A DNA stretch of 37,481 bases, taken from the NCBI GenBank assembly GCA_002501655.1, contig DANY01000031.1, positions 36,884 to 74,364 on the forward strand. The letters are read 5' to 3'. Both the position numbers and the translations under genes were made by a program. Of this stretch, positions 1 to 7,062 are shown piece by piece. The first letter of the stretch is position 1, and each line of letters begins with the position of its first letter. Source of the DNA: Methanoculleus sp. UBA303. GTDB taxonomy: Archaea > Halobacteriota > Methanomicrobia > Methanomicrobiales > Methanoculleaceae. Below the pieces are notes generated by a model, which saw only the letters and a list, made by a program, of their open reading frames with translations, was not told the DNA's origin and did no database searches.

Positions 1-472
1 GAGGTGTTTCGGGATCATCTCATTGAGAAATTGCTGATCGCCGACTTCGGTTCCGTATTGCCTGAGGTTCAGGTACCCGAGCATCCCTACCGACGTTCCG
101 AAGCTGGCTCCGCCCCGCTCACCGACAGGGACGGTCTTCCTTGACGGCACCGATCCCGATCCGCTGACGCCGCAAACCAGCAACGATGTCAACCTCGCCC
201 AGATCGGGCGCGCCATCATCCTCGGCGCGGTCTTCGGGGAGACCGGGACACAGGACGGGTTCTTCTACGGACCGATCGGGGAAGAGACCACTTCGTCGCC
301 CTGCTACACGGTCGGTCATATCGTTATCCTCAGACCGTTCTGGAACAGGTTCATCGGTGACCTCCCGGAAGACCTCGGGAACTCGCCGGAATATTCGAAA
401 GAACACCAGTTTCTCCCTTTTCCGGGACCTCCGAACGCTCCCGCTCAATCGAGAGTGAGAAGGCTCCGGTGA
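1..472 (+). pseudogene. Broken or partial coding stretch, unknown product
   Basis: Two + strand frames look coding by their strong preference for G or C at third codon positions. One is open from the window edge to a stop at 142-144. The other, offset by one base, is open from 38 to a TGA at 470-472 and carries protein-like text such as NLAQIGRAIILGAVFGE. The second frame has no usable start codon near its beginning. A frameshift somewhere in 38-144 would join the two, so this may be the 3' end of a decayed gene lying convergent to frhB. I do not recognise the product. The opposite strand of 1-150 also reads plausibly, from a GTG at 150 off the left edge, so strand and status stay uncertain. 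Confidence 0.3.
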
Positions 473-490
473 AGCGCCCTTGCCTGTGAG

Positions 491-497
491 AAAAAAA
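491..497 (-). terminator. U-tract terminator after frhB
   Basis: Reading on the minus strand, a run of seven T residues begins 8 nt after the frhB stop codon. A short U-tract right after the last gene of an operon is the usual archaeal termination signal. It would end the frhADGB transcript. I see no strong hairpin before it. Confidence 0.55.
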
Positions 498-504
498 GAG
501 AGTT

Positions 505-1392
505 TCAGGGAGACTCGTAGGGGTTCCGGAGACCCTTGGGGGTTCCGTCCGCCTTGAGACCTATCGTCTTACGAGCGTCCACGTTCTTCTGGTTCTTCGT
601 GATCTTCTCCGTGGCGAGCTTCTTTACGAGGTCGAGGCCGGGCTTGACCTCGCCGATAGGCTTCGTCTCGAAGTAACCGGCGGCGATGGCGCCGTCCCAG
701 ACCGTGTTGCCCTTCGTGCTCCGGACAAAGACCGTGCTCCAGCCGTCGGGGCTGCCCACGGAGCCGCTGGAGATGTCGGCGAGGTTCGCGACGTAGTCCA
801 GGCAGACGTGGCAGCCGGGCTGCACGTACTTGTGGATCAACTTCAAGGGCATCTGGCTGACTGCACCGCGTTCGGTGTAGACCGTGAACTTGCCCTTGCC
901 GATATCCATCTTCTTGACGGACTCCATCTTCTGGTTGCAGTGGTCCTCGACCATGGCCTCGAGCGCCTGGTAGGAGAGGTTCTCCATGCAGAAGATGCCG
1001 AGCGCGAGCGCGATCTTATCGTCGACGTCCCGCATGCCGATCGGGTAGACCTGGGCCTTCCGGGTCGCCTGCATCTGGCAGGGCGTCCCGACGATGCCGA
1101 CTCTGTCGAGACCGTAGCTGCGGGTCGCCTCCTTGATCAGGTAGAGGTTCGGGCTGATGGTGTAGCGCGTTCCGGCGGCGGCCAGGAGTTCGGCCTTCGT
1201 GGTCGCGACCACGGGCTGGGGTCTCCAGGGCTCGTCGCTCTGGCCCGCGACGATGGCACCGTCGATGATGCCCTCTTCGAGCGCATAGGCAAAGAGCGTC
1301 GTGATGATGCCGCCGTCCTGGGACTTCTTCAGGATGTCCCTGTCGGTCGAACGCGCCGAGATTACGGACTTGTAGTTACCGAGTACGTCCAT
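505..1392 (-). CDS. frhB: Coenzyme F420-reducing hydrogenase, beta subunit
   Basis: FrhB is the FAD- and iron-sulfur-containing subunit that passes electrons from the hydrogenase to coenzyme F420. The 295-residue protein starts MDVLGNYKSV and has the family features: an early SQDGGIITTL segment, a VGTPCQMQA cysteine motif, and the CHVCLDYVANLADISSGSVG region near the C-terminus that belongs to the flavin and cluster-binding fold. The frame is open 12 codons further upstream, but the ATG at 1392 follows a GAGGTGA ribosome site and starts 10 nt after the frhG stop, so it is preferred. It is the last gene of frhADGB. The product acts in the cytoplasm as part of the FrhABG complex. Confidence 0.96.
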   Translation of the reverse strand: MDVLGNYKSVISARSTDRDILKKSQDGGIITTLFAYALEEGIIDGAIVAGQSDEPWRPQPVVATTKAELLAAAGTRYTISPNLYLIKEATRSYGLDRVGIVGTPCQMQATRKAQVYPIGMRDVDDKIALALGIFCMENLSYQALEAMVEDHCNQKMESVKKMDIGKGKFTVYTERGAVSQMPLKLIHKYVQPGCHVCLDYVANLADISSGSVGSPDGWSTVFVRSTKGNTVWDGAIAAGYFETKPIGEVKPGLDLVKKLATEKITKNQKNVDARKTIGLKADGTPKGLRNPYESP

Positions 1393-1402
1393 CTTTCTCA
1401 CC

Positions 1403-2164
1403 TCACTGCATGGCTCCCTTGATGGCATCCATGATGCCCTCGTAGTTGTTCATGACGTCGAAGTTGAACCAGCTCCGCGGGCACTGCGCGTAGCAGGCAC
1501 CGCACTTGATACAGAGGTCACGGTTCACGTTCGGTCTGCCGTACTCCATGGTGACGGCGCGAACCGGGCAGGTGCCGGCACAGGTTCCGCATCCCATGCA
1601 GAGCCCCTGGTTGATGACATCATACATCAGGTCGCAGCCGCAGGCTGTGTCGCCGCGCTGTGCAAGCTGCATCAGCGGCGTCAGGTAGGCGGTCGCGAGG
1701 TTCTTCTGCTCGTCGTTGCCCCGAAGCAGCAGGTAGGCCATGACGGCGACGTTCCTGACCGCCTGGGGGCACGGGGGACAGGACGGCAGGTAGAGGTCGA
1801 CATCGACGACCTCGCTGATGGGCACAAACGCCTCCTGACCGGGCTGGTTCCACTGGCCGCCCCGGCAGAATCGCGTAATGTTGCCGTAGGCCGCGCAGGC
1901 GCCGTAGGCGACGAGCACCTTCGACTTCGCCCTCGCCTCTTTGAGTTCCTCTACCGAGAGTTTGTCATCAAGACAGCACGAACCCTCAACCAGGCATACG
2001 TCCATCGCAGGCACGTGGCGCACATCGACCAGTGTCAGCGCGTAGACCAGGTCCGCATAATCATCGAGCAGCTTGAAGAGACCCTCGTAGTTATCCGCAA
2101 GCGTCACGAGGCATCCCGTACATCCGCTCAGGTGTAATTCACCTATTGAAATCTTATCTGCCAC
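1403..2164 (-). CDS. frhG: Coenzyme F420-reducing hydrogenase, gamma subunit
   Basis: FrhG is the small electron-transfer subunit linking the NiFe site of FrhA to the flavin of FrhB. The conserved core begins ISIGELHLSGCTGC (proximal-cluster cysteines) and continues with EGSCC, the SCPPCPQAV motif and two C-terminal ferredoxin motifs, CMGCGTCAGTCP and CIKCGACYAQCP. I chose the GTG at 2164 (253 residues) because AAGGAGG sits 8 nt before it and the known core starts there. The same frame stays open for 74 more codons upstream to an ATG at 2386. That stretch is rich in Pro and Lys, has coding-like third positions, and overlaps the end of frhD by 113 nt. The longer N-terminus is therefore possible and is listed as a finding. 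Confidence 0.93.
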   Translation of the reverse strand: MADKISIGELHLSGCTGCLVTLADNYEGLFKLLDDYADLVYALTLVDVRHVPAMDVCLVEGSCCLDDKLSVEELKEARAKSKVLVAYGACAAYGNITRFCRGGQWNQPGQEAFVPISEVVDVDLYLPSCPPCPQAVRNVAVMAYLLLRGNDEQKNLATAYLTPLMQLAQRGDTACGCDLMYDVINQGLCMGCGTCAGTCPVRAVTMEYGRPNVNRDLCIKCGACYAQCPRSWFNFDVMNNYEGIMDAIKGAMQ

Positions 2165-2170
2165 AGGCTT

Positions 2171-2177
2171 TTCCTCC
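2171..2177 (-). promoter_or_regulatory. Shine-Dalgarno site deciding the frhG start
   Basis: On the minus strand an AAGGAGG-type sequence lies about 8 nt before the GTG at 2164. It is the strongest ribosome site in the frh operon and favours initiation at the conserved FrhG core rather than at the distal ATG at 2386. Confidence 0.6.
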
Positions 2178-2273
2178 TTTTGTACAACTTCCACCTTTTC
2201 GTTTACAATCACATCAGAGGGCTTCACCGCGGGCTTCGTCGGCGGCTGGCTCGCCGCAGGCTTCACCGTGGGC

Positions 2274-2852
2274 TTATTCTCCAGGGGTCTCTCCGGTTTT
2301 TGCTCCGGTTGGTTTCCCGGCATCTTCGCCGGTTTCTCCTGATGACGCCCAAAGATGCGTTCCTTGATGGTTGATAGCAGCCCCATATTCTACCCCAATT
2401 TCCTCCAGTACGATTCGCACTGTTTTGGGAATGGCCCCCTCAACCTCCTCAGTGAGCCCCAGTTCAAACTCATGGCTCGCGACACGCTTCGGTTGGCATC
2501 CGATGATCGTGATATCGATGATGTCCTTTAATCGCTGCAGCGGCTCGGAAAGGTCCCATGAATGGGCATCCCGGTAGGCGCCCGGTGGCAGGTCTTCTGG
2601 CCGGAGTTTCGTCACATCACCGGGATTTGCGCCGAAATCGGCGATATCGATGATGATCAACTTCTTCACAGGCACCTCTGCATCTTCCATCAGCGTAAAA
2701 AGGAAGTGAGGGGCGCCAAGGCCGGCATCGATGACCTTGACGTTGTCGGGCAGTTGTAACTTCTGGAGTTCTTCTACGACTGCAGGGCCGAACCCATCGT
2801 CTCCATAGAGGGGATTGCCGCACCCTGCGATCACGATCTCACGGAATAGCAT
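2274..2852 (-). CDS. frhD: F420 hydrogenase maturation endopeptidase
   Basis: FrhD belongs to the HyaD/HycI family of proteases that trim the C-terminus of a NiFe hydrogenase large subunit after nickel insertion. The N-terminus has the family motif GCGNPLYGDDGFGP, with acidic residues expected to sense nickel, followed by IIIDIADFGANPGD and the DAHSWDL segment. The gene lies 10 nt after frhA, its presumed substrate. The 192-residue product has a C-terminal tail of about 35 residues beyond the core, rich in Gly, Glu and Thr. That tail is encoded where a second open frame, the possible FrhG extension, overlaps it, so the tail may be non-essential or variable. Confidence 0.94.
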   Translation of the reverse strand: MLFREIVIAGCGNPLYGDDGFGPAVVEELQKLQLPDNVKVIDAGLGAPHFLFTLMEDAEVPVKKLIIIDIADFGANPGDVTKLRPEDLPPGAYRDAHSWDLSEPLQRLKDIIDITIIGCQPKRVASHEFELGLTEEVEGAIPKTVRIVLEEIGVEYGAAINHQGTHLWASSGETGEDAGKPTGAKTGETPGE

Positions 2853-2862
2853 GCGTGTACGC

Positions 2863-4230
2863 TCACTGAATGAGTTTCTGGGCCACTAACCTCTTATCTT
2901 CGTCGATTACCAGCATGTGCGTCGCACAGGAGACGCAGGGGTCGTATCCACGCATGACGACTTCCGCGAGCCGCCAGGGTGCACCTGTCAGTGCACGGCT
3001 GCAGGTGGGGAAGTTCCATGTGGTCGGGACGAGCATCGAGAAGTACTGCACCCTGCCGTCCTTGACCTTGGCGAGGTGGACGTCGGTTCCACGGGGAGCC
3101 TCGTTCGCGGCCCATCCGAGAGATCCGTCACCCTGCGGGATAGTCTCCGCGAGCACCGATCCGGAGGTGTCGAGCGCGTCCAGCGCGTCGATGATGCCGT
3201 AAGCGGTCTCGGGGAACTCCATCTGGCGTGCGACCTGCAGGCCGATGGTGCCTTTCTCGTCGTAGTTCTTGAAGATGGCCTGGCGTGCACGTGGCCCAAC
3301 CTCGACCGGCTGGCCGTCGTAGAGCGGGACGCCGGTGCAGGCCTCCATCTGGGGCCAGGCTTTGGTCCCTACAGGGGTGGTGCCGCCAACCGGGTAGTTC
3401 GGGTCGGCCTCGTCGATCTCTACCTCACCCATGTACCAGTCCCAGGGGCGGACTTCGGTGAACCGCTCAGGGAACCAGGCCGGGTTCTCATCCAGGCTCG
3501 AGCTGCCGTAGACCGGCGCGGTGGCCATGTAGCCCTGGTTGTGGTAGCCGAGGTCCTTCGGGATCGGGACTTCGACGCCGCCGACTTCAGCCCAGTCGCG
3601 CTTCTGGTAGTTCCGGAAGACCGCGATCATGAACTCCATCTGCTGCTGCGTGAGGACCCGTGCCTCCTTGGCGAGGTCGTAAATCTTCGCCTTCGCACGC
3701 GGGCTGATGCTTCTGTACATGCCCCCGACGCGGGGGTTGCTCGGGTGGATGGCCTCTCCGCCGACGATCTCGCCGATGGTCTGGGCAATCTCACGGATCC
3801 GCTGGATCCGGAGGGCAACACTCCTGACCGGCTCTTCCCTGGTGAACGGGTTGATCTTTGTGTCGGTCCCCGGGATGTACATGTCCGGGAGGGAGAGGAT
3901 GTTATGCAGGGCGTGGCTGTGCATCCTGTTGGCACACTGCAGGATGTAACGCATAAGTTTCGCGTCGTCGGGGATCTCGCACCCAATCGACGCCTCCATC
4001 GCCTCAATGCCCGCCAGCGTATGTGCTATAGGGCAGATACCGCAGACGCGTGATGCGATCTTCGGGACCTGCTCCATCGTCTTGCCGATGGCGAGCTTCT
4101 CGATACCCCTCACCGGGGTGATGCTGAGCCAGTCTCCACGCTCGACGATGCCTTCATCGTTGACCTTCAGAACGAGCTTTGAGTGGCCTTCATGTCTCGT
4201 TGTTGGGGAAATCTCTACAACTTTCGACAA
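2863..4230 (-). CDS. frhA: Coenzyme F420-reducing hydrogenase, alpha (NiFe) subunit
   Basis: FrhA is the catalytic large subunit that splits H2 and feeds electrons to F420 for methanogenesis. Both nickel-binding cysteine pairs are present: RVCGICPIAH (C63, C66) and DPCVSCATH (C432, C435, H438). The 17 residues after H438 form the expected peptide removed by FrhD. All four ligand positions are cysteine, with no in-frame UGA, so no selenocysteine is used here. The start is a TTG at 4228-4230. No ATG is available, an in-frame TAA lies about 25 nt upstream, and GAGG precedes the TTG at good spacing. It is the first gene of the operon, preceded by a long AT-rich leader. Confidence 0.96.
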   Translation of the reverse strand: MSKVVEISPTTRHEGHSKLVLKVNDEGIVERGDWLSITPVRGIEKLAIGKTMEQVPKIASRVCGICPIAHTLAGIEAMEASIGCEIPDDAKLMRYILQCANRMHSHALHNILSLPDMYIPGTDTKINPFTREEPVRSVALRIQRIREIAQTIGEIVGGEAIHPSNPRVGGMYRSISPRAKAKIYDLAKEARVLTQQQMEFMIAVFRNYQKRDWAEVGGVEVPIPKDLGYHNQGYMATAPVYGSSSLDENPAWFPERFTEVRPWDWYMGEVEIDEADPNYPVGGTTPVGTKAWPQMEACTGVPLYDGQPVEVGPRARQAIFKNYDEKGTIGLQVARQMEFPETAYGIIDALDALDTSGSVLAETIPQGDGSLGWAANEAPRGTDVHLAKVKDGRVQYFSMLVPTTWNFPTCSRALTGAPWRLAEVVMRGYDPCVSCATHMLVIDEDKRLVAQKLIQ

Positions 4231-4261
4231 ATATATCGCCTCATTCCGATATTATGGTGTT

Positions 4262-4289
4262 CTGAATACTATACCAGTGTTACCACACT
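4262..4289 (-). other. Inverted repeat in the frhA leader
   Basis: Within the predicted 5' leader of frhA, the ends CCAGT and ACTGG flank an inner dyad GTGT-ggta-ACAC (minus strand). It could form an RNA hairpin or serve as a protein site. A further TACGT-rich dyad-like element lies just upstream near 4305-4320. No known regulator motif was recognised. Confidence 0.3.
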
Positions 4290-4345
4290 ATCTTGTACTG
4301 GAAACGTACGTGGGTACGTCAACATGGATTATGACGAAAACAGAG

Positions 4346-4358
4346 TTTATACCTTTCG
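4346..4358 (-). promoter_or_regulatory. frhA promoter (BRE and TATA)
   Basis: On the minus strand CGAAAGG is followed at once by TATAAA, a good match to an archaeal BRE plus TATA box. Transcription would begin near 4322, giving a leader of roughly 90 nt before the TTG at 4230. The whole gap 4231-4455 is AT-rich compared with its surroundings. Confidence 0.6.
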
Positions 4359-4438
4359 TTTCAGTACATCCGAATGTATTACAAATCCTGTCGTTTGTAA
4401 TATTTGCTGTTAAAATAGGTTAACTTATTATAATTGTT

Positions 4439-4444
4439 AAAAAA
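4439..4444 (-). terminator. U-tract after mptA
   Basis: Six consecutive T residues on the minus strand begin about 12 nt after the mptA stop codon, within AT-rich DNA. This is a typical archaeal terminator separating mptA from the frh operon promoter. Confidence 0.45.
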
Positions 4445-4455
4445 TAATATTGGAT

Positions 4456-5397
4456 CTATAGCGAGCCCTCATCCATCTCCGCGACGAGCTCCGCTATCGT
4501 CGCCTTACGCTCTGCGTAGGCGTTATGCTGGTGGATACTCTCCTCGTTCGTCTGTTTTATGGTGACCACGGAATCCCCGGGGAGATCCCGGAACTGCGCG
4601 ATAACCTTGCGGGCCATTTCACGGACGCAGTCTTCAACGAACCTGGGGTTCTTGTGGGCTTCCATGACGACGTAACTCTCGTCGCCCCGCTTGAGAAGCT
4701 CGTAGATACGCGCACTCATGGAATCCTTCAAGATCTTGATGATCTTCTCGAGGCTGACGTGCTGGTCGTCATCGGTCTCGATGCAGAGGAAACCCCGTCC
4801 ACGCTGGTTGTGCGTGGCCATCGGCACCTCCTCGAAGAACGCATCGATCTTATCCTCCGCCACGCCCAGGTTCTCAAGGACATGCAGGGCATGGTCCTTC
4901 ATGATATTCTGGGCGCAGGGGCAGGCGGTCATCCCGGTCACTTCGGCACCGATGCTCTTTCGGATGATCGGGCTCCCATCGTTCCGCTGGGCGATCGCAC
5001 TGGCATGGACGTTAACCACTTCATGACAACTGGTCTCGCTGATCGGTGTCTCCCGCCGGACCATGAACTTGCTCTGCATCCGGACCTCGGTTCGCTCCGC
5101 GTACTCGTGCCGGTCGAGGAGCTTGCGCGCGACCGCGCTGCAGAGTTCCTCGATCACCTTCACCTCTCCGTCGATGGCCTGTTGCAGCACGTCATCGATC
5201 ACCTCGAAGTTCCGGGAAAGGTTTGCCCCTTTGAGGCTTCCCGGCAGGTCGACGAAGACGTCAAATTTGGAGATGAAAATGACCGGCCGCTTGCCGGGTC
5301 GGGCGACTTCAACGAGTTTTTGAACGTTTTTCACACCCACCCTGGTCAGATTGATACGGACCTCCGGCAGGCTGGACTGGACATCTGGCAGTTCCAT
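4456..5397 (-). CDS. mptA: GTP cyclohydrolase MptA (methanopterin biosynthesis)
   Basis: MptA converts GTP to 7,8-dihydroneopterin 2',3'-cyclic phosphate, the first step toward tetrahydromethanopterin, using Fe(II). The 313 residues match the family length. Visible features are the metal-site segment TGMTACPCAQNIM (C159, C161), the following MATHNQRGRGFLCIE region (H196), and the FolE2/MptA-like N-terminus with DVFVDLPGSLKGANLSR. An ATG at 5397 follows GAGG. It is transcribed alone, divergent from ilvC, with its own terminator-like U-tract. The pairing of this gene with frh and cofD in one window fits a methanogen. Confidence 0.93.
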   Translation of the reverse strand: MELPDVQSSLPEVRINLTRVGVKNVQKLVEVARPGKRPVIFISKFDVFVDLPGSLKGANLSRNFEVIDDVLQQAIDGEVKVIEELCSAVARKLLDRHEYAERTEVRMQSKFMVRRETPISETSCHEVVNVHASAIAQRNDGSPIIRKSIGAEVTGMTACPCAQNIMKDHALHVLENLGVAEDKIDAFFEEVPMATHNQRGRGFLCIETDDDQHVSLEKIIKILKDSMSARIYELLKRGDESYVVMEAHKNPRFVEDCVREMARKVIAQFRDLPGDSVVTIKQTNEESIHQHNAYAERKATIAELVAEMDEGSL

Positions 5398-5444
5398 TAC
5401 AAATCCTCAATAAGTGTATAGGAGTAAGGTTTCTCTTCATTAAC

Positions 5445-5454
5445 ATTAAAATAA
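5445..5454 (-). promoter_or_regulatory. mptA promoter TATA element
   Basis: On the minus strand the AT-rich stretch TTATTTTAAT lies about 50 nt before the mptA ATG, which would give a leader of about 25 nt containing the GAGG ribosome site. Confidence 0.4.
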
Positions 5455-5480
5455 CCCCTCGGGTAGCAGCGGTTCCTTGA

Positions 5481-5490
5481 TATAATATTT
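5481..5490 (+). promoter_or_regulatory. ilvC promoter TATA element
   Basis: TATAATATTT sits 35-44 nt before the ilvC ATG, so a leader of about 15 nt is expected. It shares the 127-bp divergent region with the mptA promoter. Confidence 0.5.
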
Positions 5491-5524
5491 ATCTTGTTTG
5501 CTGCCTAACCGAGAATGAGAACCT

Positions 5525-6514
5525 ATGGTGCAGAAATACTACGAGTCCGACGCAGACCCCCGCACCCTGGAAGGCAAGACCATTGCCGTCATCGGCTATG
5601 GCTCCCAGGGCCGCGGGCAGGCACTGAACCTGCGTGATTCCGGTTGTCAGGTCATCATCGGCCTGCGGCCCGGTAGCAGCTGGCAGAGAGCTTCCGAAGA
5701 CGGTTTTGAGGTCTATTCCGTGACAGAAGCGGTGAAGCGTGCCGATATCGTCCAGATCCTCCTTCCCGACGAGAACCAGGCGGCAGTCTACCGCACCGAG
5801 ATCAGCCCGAATATCAGAGAGAACGGCTGCCTGATGTTCTCGCACGGGTTCAACATTCACTATGGACAGATTGTCCCACCACCTACCGTCGACGTGGTCA
5901 TGGTCGCCCCGAAGGGACCCGGCCACATGGTCCGGCGGACTTATGAGGAGGGGAAGGGTGTCCCGGCCCTCATCGCCATCCATCAGGACTACACGGGGAA
6001 GGCGCACGCCATCGCGCTCGCCTACGCCCGGGGGATCGGCGCGACCCGTGCGGTCGTGCTCGAGACGACGTTTGCGGAGGAGACCGAGACCGACCTCTTC
6101 GGTGAGCAGGCGGTCCTCTGCGGCGGGGTGACCTCGCTCATCAAGGCCGGGTTCGAGACCCTGGTGGACGCCGGATACGCGCCCGAGATGGCTTACCTCG
6201 AGGTCCTGCACGAGATGAAACTCATCGTCGACCTGATCTACGAGGGCGGGTTTACGAAGATGCGCGACTCGATCAGCAACACCGCCCAGTACGGCGACCT
6301 GACGCGCGGTCCCCGCGTCATTGGACCAGAGACCTATGCGGCGATGCAGGAGATTCTCGAGGAGATCCAGAACGGCGAGTTCGCGCGGGAGTGGATGCTT
6401 GAGAACATGGTGAACCGCCCGGTCTTCACCGCGCTGACGAGGGCGGATGAGGAGCACCTGATCGAGCAGGTGGGTAAGGAACTCCGCGGGTTCATGCCGC
6501 AGTTCAAGAAGTAA
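5525..6514 (+). CDS. ilvC: Ketol-acid reductoisomerase, class I
   Basis: IlvC converts 2-acetolactate or 2-aceto-2-hydroxybutyrate to the dihydroxy acids for valine, leucine and isoleucine, using NAD(P)H and Mg2+. The 329-residue protein is the short class I form. It shows the Rossmann motif [21 protein letters not shown], the cofactor loop GLRPGSSW, the segment [15 protein letters not shown] and the C-terminal knotted domain with [19 protein letters not shown], which carries the acidic metal ligands. The ATG at 5525 is the only good start. A T6 run directly follows the stop codon, suggesting a monocistronic transcript. Confidence 0.96.
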   Translation: MVQKYYESDADPRTLEGKTIAVIGYGSQGRGQALNLRDSGCQVIIGLRPGSSWQRASEDGFEVYSVTEAVKRADIVQILLPDENQAAVYRTEISPNIRENGCLMFSHGFNIHYGQIVPPPTVDVVMVAPKGPGHMVRRTYEEGKGVPALIAIHQDYTGKAHAIALAYARGIGATRAVVLETTFAEETETDLFGEQAVLCGGVTSLIKAGFETLVDAGYAPEMAYLEVLHEMKLIVDLIYEGGFTKMRDSISNTAQYGDLTRGPRVIGPETYAAMQEILEEIQNGEFAREWMLENMVNRPVFTALTRADEEHLIEQVGKELRGFMPQFKK

Positions 6515-6518
6515 CCCC

Positions 6519-6524
6519 TTTTTT
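6519..6524 (+). terminator. U-tract after ilvC
   Basis: Six T residues begin 5 nt after the ilvC stop codon, followed by a GC-rich segment. It is a likely archaeal terminator before the flavodoxin promoter. Confidence 0.45.
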
Positions 6525-6539
6525 CCCGGCCGATACCGG

Positions 6540-6545
6540 TTTATG
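6540..6545 (+). promoter_or_regulatory. Flavodoxin promoter, probably leaderless transcript
   Basis: TTTATG lies about 25 nt before the ATG at 6568, so transcription would begin at or next to the start codon. No Shine-Dalgarno sequence precedes the ATG, which fits a leaderless message. Confidence 0.35.
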
Positions 6546-6567
6546 CTCTCCGGCGCTACCCTCCGGT

Positions 6568-7062
6568 ATGCCCGTCTGCATCATCTATCACTCGGAGACC
6601 GGCAACACCCGGACCGTGGCCGAACGGCTCGCCGCTGCGACCGGTGGCGACCTTGTAGAAGTACAGGACCTTGCGGGATACTCGAAGATCGGTATGTACC
6701 TCAAAGGCGCTCCAAGAGCCGTCCGGGGGAAGAAAGCCGATATCAAACCTTCTGTCATTGACGTCTCCGCCTACGACATCGTCGTCATCGGAAGCCCGGT
6801 CTGGGCCGGCAACCCGACACCCGCTGTCAACGCGGCCGTCGCCGCCTTGCGGGGGATCGAAGGAAAGACTGCGTTTGTCTTCTGCACATCGCGCGGGGCG
6901 CCGGGAAAGGCGCTCGAGACGATGCAGGCGCTGCTCGTAGACCGGGGCGCCGACGTCCGGGGCGGGGTCCCGTTCACCGAGCGGGACATGCGGAACGCCG
7001 GGGCGGTGGAAGCCCTGGCCGACCTCGTCCGGTTGCCGGTAAAAGAGAAGATAGTTCAGTAA
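6568..7062 (+). CDS. Flavodoxin-family protein
   Basis: This is a 164-residue FMN-binding flavodoxin-fold protein, an electron carrier or small flavoprotein reductase of the cytoplasm. The N-terminal phosphate loop [15 protein letters not shown] binds the FMN phosphate, the segment [18 protein letters not shown] forms the second flavin loop, and [14 protein letters not shown] is the third. The length is that of a stand-alone flavodoxin domain. The partner is unknown. Its last 7 nt overlap the convergent purL stop. Confidence 0.88.
   Translation: MPVCIIYHSETGNTRTVAERLAAATGGDLVEVQDLAGYSKIGMYLKGAPRAVRGKKADIKPSVIDVSAYDIVVIGSPVWAGNPTPAVNAAVAALRGIEGKTAFVFCTSRGAPGKALETMQALLVDRGADVRGGVPFTERDMRNAGAVEALADLVRLPVKEKIVQ

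Noticed and set aside
2917..4053. A 378-codon open frame on the + strand opposite frhA
   Set aside because: It is a shadow of frhA: the protein is full of Asp, Arg, Gly and Val without any recognisable motif, while the opposite strand encodes a fully conserved hydrogenase subunit.
4007..4423. A + strand frame covering the frhA promoter
   Set aside because: It runs from antisense frhA into the AT-rich promoter, where its composition changes abruptly. It has no ribosome site.
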